NCBI RefSeq assembly: GCF_014642735.1
Contig: NZ_BMIV01000003.1
Coordinates: 62,001-126,000, forward strand
Length of the DNA: 64,000 nt
Direction of reading: 5' to 3'
Origin: Paracoccus acridae
GTDB lineage: Bacteria; Pseudomonadota; Alphaproteobacteria; Rhodobacterales; Rhodobacteraceae
Shown here: positions 58,298 to 64,000 of the stretch, one piece after another
Position numbering within the stretch: the first letter of the stretch is position 1
Layout of the letters: each line of letters starts with the position of its first letter
Program-made: the position numbers and the translations under genes
Notes under the pieces: generated by a model
Databases searched by the model: none
Told to the model about the DNA's origin: nothing
What the model saw: only the letters and a program-made list of their open reading frames with translations

Positions 58298-58390
58298 ATG
58301 GCTTGGACGAAACCCACCCTGAAAGAAATCGCCTGCGGCATGGAAATCAACATGTACGCCCCGGCCGAGGACGAACCGGTCCTGTTCTGA
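58298..58390 (+). CDS. pqqA: PqqA, PQQ precursor peptide
   Basis: A 30-residue peptide that supplies the glutamate and tyrosine from which pyrroloquinoline quinone is made. The invariant E16 and Y20 are present in CGMEINMY (13-20), spaced E-x3-Y, and the peptide is rich in charged residues after them. A TTGGAGGAA site lies just upstream of ATG 58298. PqqE, with PqqD, crosslinks E16 and Y20. An intrinsic hairpin with TTTT follows, which should make pqqA message more abundant than pqqB-E. Confidence 0.96.
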   Translation: MAWTKPTLKEIACGMEINMYAPAEDEPVLF

Positions 58391-58416
58391 GGCGTCGCGC
58401 TTCAGGCATCATGAAC

Positions 58417-58449
58417 GGCCCCGTCCGACACCATCGGGCGGGGTCTTTT
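58417..58449 (+). terminator. Hairpin with T-run between pqqA and pqqB
   Basis: GGCCCCGTCCGA (58417-58428) pairs with TCGGGCGGGGTC (58434-58445) through two G-T wobbles, loop CACCA, followed by TTTT (58446-58449). It looks like an intrinsic terminator that partly stops transcription after pqqA. Confidence 0.75.
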
Positions 58450-58462
58450 CGTCAGGGACATC

Positions 58463-59344
58463 ATGAAGATCATAGTGCTGGGCGCCGCAGCCGGCGGGGG
58501 CCTGCCGCAATGGAACTGCGGCTGCGACAACTGCAATGCCGCACGGGCCGGGCGCATCCCGGCGATGACGCAAAGCTCGATCGCGGTCAGCGCGGACGGG
58601 CGGCACTGGGCGGTGCTGAACGCCTCGCCCGACATCCGGGTCCAACTTGCGGCCATGCCTGCGCTGCATCCGACGGGGCTGCGCGACATGCCGCTGCGCT
58701 CGGTGCTGGTCACGAATGGCGACATCGACCATGTGGCGGGCCTGCTGACGCTGCGGGAAAGCCAGCCCTTCACCCTGTTCGCGACGCCCGCGATACACGA
58801 GGTGCTGGCCCAGAACCCGATGCTGACGGCCCTGCGGGCCGATCTTGTGGCGCGGCAGCCGGTGGCCCTGGACCAAGGGATCGAGATCGCGCCCGGCCTG
58901 ACGGCGACCCTGTTCGCGGTGCCCGGCAAGGTGCCGCTGTATCAGGAAGGCGCCGTGGTCGAGACCGGGCTGGTCGGCGAGACGACGGTGGGCGTCGAGT
59001 TGTCCGCGAAGGGGCGGCGCGCGCTGTATATCCCCGGCTGCGCGGAACTGCCCGGCTGGCTGGCCGACCGCATCGCGGGGGCCGATCTGCTGATGTTCGA
59101 CGGCACGCTGTGGGATGATGACGAGATGATCCGCATGGGCCTGGGCCAGAAGACCGGCCGCCGCATGGGCCACATGCCCGTGGTGGAAACCATGGCCGCG
59201 ATGCGCGACCTGCCGGTCGGCCGAAGGGTCTTCGTCCACATGAACAATTCCAACCCGCTGGTCGATCCGGCCAGCACCCAGACGCGCGAAGCGGAAGCCA
59301 GCGGCTGGCAGGTCGGCCGCGATGGAATGGAGATCACGCTGTGA
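58463..59344 (+). CDS. pqqB: PqqB, PQQ synthesis metallo-hydrolase
   Basis: A 293-residue metallo-beta-lactamase-like protein. It opens with KIIVLGAAAGGGLPQWNCGC (2-21), whose cysteines are family hallmarks, and has NGDIDHVAGLL (about 89-99) and HMNNSNPLVD near the C-terminus. PqqB is thought to hydroxylate an intermediate tyrosine. It begins 72 bases after pqqA and its stop overlaps the pqqC GTG start. Confidence 0.95.
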   Translation: MKIIVLGAAAGGGLPQWNCGCDNCNAARAGRIPAMTQSSIAVSADGRHWAVLNASPDIRVQLAAMPALHPTGLRDMPLRSVLVTNGDIDHVAGLLTLRESQPFTLFATPAIHEVLAQNPMLTALRADLVARQPVALDQGIEIAPGLTATLFAVPGKVPLYQEGAVVETGLVGETTVGVELSAKGRRALYIPGCAELPGWLADRIAGADLLMFDGTLWDDDEMIRMGLGQKTGRRMGHMPVVETMAAMRDLPVGRRVFVHMNNSNPLVDPASTQTREAEASGWQVGRDGMEITL

Positions 59345-60093
59345 AAGATGTGCAGGAACAGGCGCAATCGCGCGAGGATTTCGAGGCACGGCTGCGCGCC
59401 ATCGGCGCCCAACGCTATCACGACCGTCACCCCTTCCACGAACGTCTGCATGGCGGCCATTGCACCCCGGACGAGGTTCGCGCCTGGGTCATCAACCGCT
59501 GGATGTACCAGTCCCGCATCCCCATGAAGGACGCGGCCTTCATGAGCCGGGTCGAGGATCCCGACCTGCGCCGCGCCTGGCGCAAGCGGATCGAGGATCA
59601 CGACGGCGGCGTGACCGAAGGCGGCGGCATCCGCCGCTGGCTGGCCCTGGCGCATGCGGTGGGACTGGATCCGGATTACGTCGCCAGCGGCGTGGGCATC
59701 ATGCCCGCGACGCGCTTTGCGGTGGATGCCTATGTCCGTTTCGTGCGCGACATGCCCCTGCTGGACGCGGTGGCGGCCAGCCTGACGGAACTGTTCGCGC
59801 CCAAGATCCACGCCCAGCGGATCGAAGGCCTGCTGGCCCATTACGATTTCGCGGACGACAGCAGCCTGTCCTATTTCAAGAAGCGCCTGACCGAAGCGCC
59901 CGAGGATGTGAAATTCGGCCTGGATTATGTTCTGACCAACGCCGACACCAAGGAAAAGCAGGACGCGGCGGCGGCGGCCCTGACCTTCAAGACCGACGTG
60001 CTCTGGGCGCAGCTCGACGCCCTGTGGCACGGCTATGTCGAGGGCAACATCCCGCCGGGCGCCTGGCGGCCGGGCGAGGGGATGGCCCCATGA
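59341..60093 (+). CDS. pqqC: PqqC, PQQ synthase
   Basis: A 250-residue cofactor-free oxidase that closes the ring in the final step of PQQ synthesis, an eight-electron oxidation. The family blocks are RYHDRHPFHERLHGG (25-39), QSRIPMKDAAFMSR (about 56-69), and EDHDGG (about 85-90). It starts with GTG at 59341 overlapping the pqqB stop and is followed by pqqD at an ATGA overlap. Confidence 0.95.
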   Translation: MKDVQEQAQSREDFEARLRAIGAQRYHDRHPFHERLHGGHCTPDEVRAWVINRWMYQSRIPMKDAAFMSRVEDPDLRRAWRKRIEDHDGGVTEGGGIRRWLALAHAVGLDPDYVASGVGIMPATRFAVDAYVRFVRDMPLLDAVAASLTELFAPKIHAQRIEGLLAHYDFADDSSLSYFKKRLTEAPEDVKFGLDYVLTNADTKEKQDAAAAALTFKTDVLWAQLDALWHGYVEGNIPPGAWRPGEGMAP

Positions 60094-60407
60094 ACGCCCA
60101 GCCAGGCCCTATCCGCCCTGCGCCCCTGATCGGGCCGGACGACGTGCCCTATCTGCCGCGCGGGGTGCGCCTGCAGGATGACCGGGTGCGCGGCATCCGC
60201 GTGCTGCAGGCCCCCGAACGGGCCATGCAGCTGGACGCCATCGGCGACGCGATCCTGGGGGAACTGGACGGCAGCCGCAGCATGGCGGCCATCGTCAGCG
60301 GCCTTGCCGCGCGCTATAATGCGCCCGAAGACCAGATCGCGGGCGATGTGCGCGACTTCCTGACGGGGCTGATCGAACGCCGCATGGTCTTTGTGAGGAA
60401 GCCATGA
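60090..60407 (+). CDS. pqqD: PqqD, PqqA chaperone
   Basis: A 105-residue peptide-binding protein that presents PqqA to the radical-SAM enzyme PqqE. The core winged-helix-like sequence has LPRGVRLQDDRVRG (22-35) and LDAIGDAILGELDGS. It is flanked on both sides by ATGA overlaps with pqqC and pqqE, so translation of the three is coupled. It is slightly long at the N-terminus (about 12 residues). Confidence 0.93.
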   Translation: MNAQPGPIRPAPLIGPDDVPYLPRGVRLQDDRVRGIRVLQAPERAMQLDAIGDAILGELDGSRSMAAIVSGLAARYNAPEDQIAGDVRDFLTGLIERRMVFVRKP

Positions 60408-61540
60408 AGGACCAGCAACACCAACCCCGCGACCTGGACGGAAACCCCGTCACCCCCGGCCTGCCGATGGCCATGCTGGCCGAGGTGACGCATCGCTGCC
60501 CGCTGGCCTGCCCCTATTGTTCGAATCCCGTGGAACTGACCCGCGCCGCGCAGGAACTGACGGCCGACGACTGGGGCCGGGTGTTCCGGCAGGCCGCCGA
60601 TCTGGGCGTGTTGCAGGTCCACATTTCGGGCGGGGAACCCGGCGCGCGGCGCGATCTGGCGCAGATCGTGGCCCATGCCCGCGATGCGGGGCTGTATGTG
60701 AACCTCATCACCTCGGGGATCGGCATCACGCGCGACCGGCTGGAGGAACTGGACCGCGCGGGCGTGGATCACGTCCAGCTTTCGTTGCAGGGCATCCGCC
60801 CCGACATGGCCGACCGGATCAGCGGCCATCCGGGATCCTGGGACAAGAAGATGCACTTCGCCGAATGGGTGCAACAGATCGGCTTTCCCCTGACGATCAA
60901 CGCCGTGGTCCACCGCCAGAACCTGGAACGCCTGCCCGACATGATCGAGCTGGCGGAAACCCTGGGTGCCCGGCGGATTGAGGTCGCGACCGTGCAGTTC
61001 CACGGCTGGGCGGACCTGAACCGCAAGGCCCTGATGCCCACGCGCGAACAGGCGGCATTCGCCCGCCAGGTGGTGAACGACGCGCGCATCCGCCTGCGGG
61101 GCCGCATGGTCATCGACTATGTCCCCGCTGACCATCACGCCGTCTTCCCCAAGGCCTGCATGGGCGGCTGGGGATCGACCGGCCTGAATGTCGCGCCCGA
61201 CGGCACGGTCCTGCCCTGCCATGCCGCGCAGACGATCACCTGGATGCGCTTCGAAAACGTCCGCGACCGCGACTTGGGCGACATCTGGCAGAACTCGGAC
61301 AGCTTCAACGCCTTTCGCGGCACCGGCTGGATGCCCGAACCCTGCCAGTCCTGCGACCGCAAGACCATCGACTTCGGGGGATGCCGCTGCCAGGCCATGG
61401 CGCTGGCGGGCGATGCGCGGGCGACCGATCCGGTCTGCTCACTGTCGCCCTTCCACGCCGAAGTGGTGGCCCGTGCCGAGGCCGATGCCGAGGCTGATAC
61501 CGCCGACCTGATCTATCGCCGCATGAGGAAGGGAGACTAG
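60404..61540 (+). CDS. pqqE: PqqE, radical SAM enzyme
   Basis: A 378-residue radical-SAM protein that joins the glutamate and tyrosine side chains of PqqA. The iron-sulfur motif C-x3-C-x2-C is C32, C36 and C39 in CPLACPYC. Auxiliary cluster cysteines lie in the SPASM domain at PCQSCDRK, GGCRC and PCHAAQ. The ATG overlaps the pqqD stop. The next gene begins 2 bases after the stop. Confidence 0.96.
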   Translation: MKDQQHQPRDLDGNPVTPGLPMAMLAEVTHRCPLACPYCSNPVELTRAAQELTADDWGRVFRQAADLGVLQVHISGGEPGARRDLAQIVAHARDAGLYVNLITSGIGITRDRLEELDRAGVDHVQLSLQGIRPDMADRISGHPGSWDKKMHFAEWVQQIGFPLTINAVVHRQNLERLPDMIELAETLGARRIEVATVQFHGWADLNRKALMPTREQAAFARQVVNDARIRLRGRMVIDYVPADHHAVFPKACMGGWGSTGLNVAPDGTVLPCHAAQTITWMRFENVRDRDLGDIWQNSDSFNAFRGTGWMPEPCQSCDRKTIDFGGCRCQAMALAGDARATDPVCSLSPFHAEVVARAEADAEADTADLIYRRMRKGD

Positions 61541-61542
61541 CG

Positions 61543-62319
61543 ATGAAGGCCCGCATCCTTGCCGCGCTGCTTCTGGCCACGCCCGTGGCGGCGCAGGACA
61601 ATCCCCTGCAGAACACATCGACCTGGGACGATCTGCGCGATTCCGTCCTGGGCCTGTCGGCCGAGGTGCCGCTGGATCTGGCGGTGCTGGATCTGGAAGC
61701 GCCCGTGCGCGCCCACGAGGCCGCGATCGTGCCCATCCGCCTGACCCAGCCCGCCGATGCCCCGCCAGTGCAGGCGGTCACGCTGGTGATCGACGAAAAT
61801 CCCGCGCCGGTGGCCGCCGAATACACCTTCGGTCCCGCCATGACGCCGCTGGACTTCGAATTCCGGGTGCGCGTGGACAGCTATTCCGACGTGCGCGCCA
61901 TCGCCGATACCGGCAACGGCAACCGCGTGATGGCGGGCCGCTTCGTCAAGGCGTCGGGCGGCTGTTCCGCCCCCGCGGGCAAGAACATGGCCGAGGTCGA
62001 GGCGACCATGGGCCAGATGCGCTGGAAAAGCGACCAGCAGGACGGCCGCACCATCGGCACGCTGATGGTCCGGCATCCCAACTTTTCGGGCCTGCAACGC
62101 GACCAGGTGACGCTGCTCAACATCCCCGCCCATTTCATCGACCGGCTGGAGGTGCGGCAGGGCGACGAGGTGCTGTTCACCTTGCAGGCCGGCATCTCGA
62201 TCAGCGAGGATCCGGTGTTCCGCTTTGCCTATCGGTCCGACGGCCAGCCCATCCGCGTCCATGTCGAGGATACGGACGGCAATAGCTGGGACCAGACCTT
62301 CGATGTTGTCAACGGATAA
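61543..62319 (+). CDS. Quinoprotein dehydrogenase-associated SoxYZ-like carrier
   Basis: A 258-residue exported protein. The signal peptide is MKARILAALLLATPVAAQD; the rest is a fusion like SoxY plus SoxZ, with the carrier cysteine C141 in ASGGCSAPAGKN. In sulfur-oxidising SoxYZ this cysteine carries thiosulfate sulfur. I recall a quinoprotein dehydrogenase-associated version next to pqq and alcohol-dehydrogenase genes, which matches the location 2 bases after pqqE. What it carries is unknown. It may work with the zinc metallohydrolase at 57107. Confidence 0.85.
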   Translation: MKARILAALLLATPVAAQDNPLQNTSTWDDLRDSVLGLSAEVPLDLAVLDLEAPVRAHEAAIVPIRLTQPADAPPVQAVTLVIDENPAPVAAEYTFGPAMTPLDFEFRVRVDSYSDVRAIADTGNGNRVMAGRFVKASGGCSAPAGKNMAEVEATMGQMRWKSDQQDGRTIGTLMVRHPNFSGLQRDQVTLLNIPAHFIDRLEVRQGDEVLFTLQAGISISEDPVFRFAYRSDGQPIRVHVEDTDGNSWDQTFDVVNG

Positions 62320-62329
62320 GGAAACCATC

Positions 62330-62890
62330 ATGACCAGACGCGCCGCCATCGCCGTGGACATCCAGAACGACTATTTCCCCGACGGAAAATTCCCGCTGGA
62401 GGGTATGGAACAGGCTGCCGCCAAGGCCCGCGCCGTTCTGGACGCCGCCCGCGAACGCGGCGACCTGATCGTGCATGTCCGCCACGAATTCGCCGACGCC
62501 TCGGCCCCCTTCTTCCATCCCGGCAGCCCCGGCGCCGAGATCAACCCCGCCGCCGCGCCGCAAGGCGACGAAATCGTCGTGACCAAGAACAACGTCAACG
62601 CCTTCAAGGACACCGACCTGAAGCGCATCCTGGACGACAATGGCGTGACCGAAGTCGTGATCGTCGGCGCCATGAGCCATATGTGCATCGACGCCGCCAC
62701 CCGCGCCGCATCCGACCTGGGCTACAAGACCACGGTGATCGCCGACGCCTGCGCGACGCGCGACCTGGAATTCCAGGGCACGACCGTTCCCGCCGCCCAG
62801 GTCCATGCCGCGATGATGAGTGGGCTGGCCTTCGGCTATGCGACCGTCACCGACGCCGGGGACTGGATCGCGGACCGGACCACGGCCTGA
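62330..62890 (+). CDS. Isochorismatase-like cysteine hydrolase
   Basis: A 186-residue cytosolic hydrolase of the isochorismatase fold. The catalytic triad is D10, K86 and C119 (in AVDIQND, VVTKNN and SHMCID). Related proteins include nicotinamidase and carbamoylsarcosine amidase; I cannot fix the substrate, although the family typically hydrolyses amides or N-carbamoyl compounds. A GGAAACC stretch precedes ATG 62330, 10 bases after the SoxYZ-like gene. Confidence 0.9.
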   Translation: MTRRAAIAVDIQNDYFPDGKFPLEGMEQAAAKARAVLDAARERGDLIVHVRHEFADASAPFFHPGSPGAEINPAAAPQGDEIVVTKNNVNAFKDTDLKRILDDNGVTEVVIVGAMSHMCIDAATRAASDLGYKTTVIADACATRDLEFQGTTVPAAQVHAAMMSGLAFGYATVTDAGDWIADRTTA

Positions 62891-62930
62891 CCATCCGCCG
62901 CCGACCGCGACCTTTGTCGCAGATGCGGGC

Positions 62931-62958
62931 TTGCTTTGCCGGGGCAGTGGCCTAAACT
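62931..62958 (+). promoter_or_regulatory. Candidate promoter for the response-regulator gene
   Basis: TTGCTT (62931-62936) and TAAACT (62953-62958) lie 16 bases apart, about 50 bases upstream of the ATG at 63011. It suggests the regulator pair is transcribed separately from the pqq operon. Confidence 0.35.
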
Positions 62959-63010
62959 TGGATGGAGGATGCGGACGGGAGACCGCAGGACCATCCGAGG
63001 AGGGAACCAC

Positions 63011-63718
63011 ATGACAGCCGCAGCCATGCAGGCGCGATCGCCGCAGACGCCACGGCAAAGTGCCGATCAGGTGCGCGAAATCCTGATCGTCGATGACCAT
63101 CCGTTGATGTGCGACGCGCTTGCACTGACGCTGAAGATCAGCTTCGGCCTGAAGAATGTCCGCACCGCCCGCAGCCTGGGCGCGGCCCTTGACGGGATCA
63201 AGGCGCAGGGCGCCCCCGATGCGGTGATCCTGGACCTGAACCTTCCCGACGCGCGGGGGGCCGAAGGCATTGTGACCCTGCGCCGGCAACTGCCCGACGT
63301 GCCGATCACGATGATTTCCGCAGACATGGACGGCGCCATGATCTCGGCCGCGATGGCGGCGGGGGCGCAAGGCTATATCAGCAAGTCCCTGGGACGCGAG
63401 GCCCTGGTGGACAGCCTGCGCCGCATGTGGGAAGGCGAATACGTCACGCCCGAAGGCTATGCCCCCGACCAGGCCGATGCCGATGACGCGGCCAAGGCCG
63501 AACTCGCCCGCCGCTTCGCCACCCTGACGCCCCAGCAGATGAAGATTCTGCGGCTGATCTGCCAGGGCAAGGCGAACAAGGAAATCAGCTATGACCTGTC
63601 CATCGCCGAGGCGACGGTGAAGACCCATATCACGGCGATCATGTCCAAGATCAACGCGCGCCGCCGCACCCAGGCCGTGCTGCTTGCCAATACGGTCCGG
63701 CTGTTCGAGGCGGGCTGA
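63011..63718 (+). CDS. LuxR/NarL-type response regulator
   Basis: A 235-residue response regulator. The receiver domain has D28 and D29 in IVDDHP, the phosphorylated D75 in ILDLNLPD, and a Lys in YISKSLG; the C-terminal helix-turn-helix contains LTPQQMKILRLICQGKANKEI near 175-195. An AGGAGGG site precedes ATG 63011, and the stop overlaps the next gene. Its position beside the pqq locus suggests control of methanol/alcohol oxidation, as with regulators such as FlhR/MxaX, but this is inference. Confidence 0.88.
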   Translation: MTAAAMQARSPQTPRQSADQVREILIVDDHPLMCDALALTLKISFGLKNVRTARSLGAALDGIKAQGAPDAVILDLNLPDARGAEGIVTLRRQLPDVPITMISADMDGAMISAAMAAGAQGYISKSLGREALVDSLRRMWEGEYVTPEGYAPDQADADDAAKAELARRFATLTPQQMKILRLICQGKANKEISYDLSIAEATVKTHITAIMSKINARRRTQAVLLANTVRLFEAG

Positions 63719-64000
63719 TGGATACCGGCCCGGTCGCGAAGGAGGGCGCCATCGGGCCGGTGGCCGTGCAGGCCGACCGCGGAAAGGCCGACCCTGGCCG
63801 GATCCTGCTGGACGGCCTGCGCGGAGCCGATCCGGGCCTGGTGCTGGTCTTCGGCGCGGATGGCGCCGAACTGGCCGGGCTTGACGCGGTGTTGCGCGCG
63901 GGCCTGCCGGACGGCTGCCTGATTGCGGGATGTTCGTCCGCCGGTGAAATCGGCCCGTCGGGCTATGCCTCGGGCAGCATCGTGGCAATCGGCTTTCCCG
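63718..64000 (+). CDS. FIST-domain sensor protein (3' end outside window)
   Basis: Only the first 94 residues are seen. After a short N-terminal stretch there is GLVLVFGADGAELAGLD and IAGCSSAGEIGPSGY, the FIST N-terminal hallmark; FIST proteins bind small ligands, probably amino acids or derivatives. It starts at ATG 63718, overlapping the response-regulator stop by one base (TGATG), so it is likely the cognate sensor, perhaps a histidine kinase beyond the window edge. Confidence 0.8.
   Translation, partial: MDTGPVAKEGAIGPVAVQADRGKADPGRILLDGLRGADPGLVLVFGADGAELAGLDAVLRAGLPDGCLIAGCSSAGEIGPSGYASGSIVAIGFP

Overview
The window is high-GC alphaproteobacterial chromosome and reads like Rhodobacterales, most probably Paracoccus. 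The evidence is a form IC RuBisCO operon with divergent cbbR, a complete pqqABCDE locus with quinoprotein-associated genes, a FlaF/FlbT flagellin-control pair, an aglEFGAK alpha-glucoside operon, and lpcC-type core glycosyltransferases. Genes are densely packed, many with ATGA or TGATG overlaps. Two genes (14.1-15.1 kb and 21.4-23.0 kb) are visibly AT-rich against this background and look transferred. No rRNA, tRNA, CRISPR array or insertion sequence was recognised.

Layout. 0-2.2 kb: end of an MFS transporter, an LpcC-like mannosyltransferase and a GT29-like glycosyltransferase (LPS core decoration). 2.2-12.1 kb: a small membrane/periplasmic DUF pair, asd, DedA, beta-carbonic anhydrase, an M17 aminopeptidase with an NlpC/P60 hydrolase, serB, a nitronate monooxygenase-like enzyme, a TSUP transporter and an asparaginase. 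12.2-25.6 kb: an IalB-like protein, rlmN, an AT-rich accessory gene, a LOG-family protein, dapD, a UPF0178 protein, exoD, carB, an AT-rich AAA ATPase/TOPRIM-like gene, topoisomerase IB, DUF779 and argC. 25.6-30.2 kb: gcvT-gcvH-gcvP behind a tandem glycine riboswitch. 30.35-33.2 kb: a two-domain sulfotransferase-like/GT90-like protein coupled to a DUF3140 gene cut by an in-frame amber codon, then an atypical SDR. 33.2-42.9 kb: the Calvin-cycle operon cbbF-P-T-A-L-S-X-rpe with divergent cbbR. 42.9-47.8 kb: a flagellar islet (flgD, fliK, rod-binding and FlgN-like proteins, flagellin, flaF, flbT, DUF1217). 48.1-57.0 kb: an aldehyde dehydrogenase with a GAF-Fis regulator, then the agl operon. 57.1-62.9 kb: a zinc metallohydrolase, pqqABCDE, a SoxYZ-like carrier and a cysteine hydrolase. 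63.0-64.0 kb: a LuxR-type response regulator and the start of a FIST-domain sensor.

How the genes fit together. The cbb operon covers CO2 fixation and most of its regeneration arm, including the RuBisCO activase CbbX. The pqq locus, aldehyde dehydrogenase and quinoprotein carriers point to periplasmic oxidation of alcohols or methylated compounds, which would supply reductant for CO2 fixation. The gcv operon handles excess glycine under riboswitch control.

The items most worth a second look are the sulfotransferase/GT90 fusion, the amber-interrupted DUF3140 gene beside it, the AT-rich OLD-like ATPase islet after carB, and a hairpin plus ATATTT intergenic element that occurs twice.
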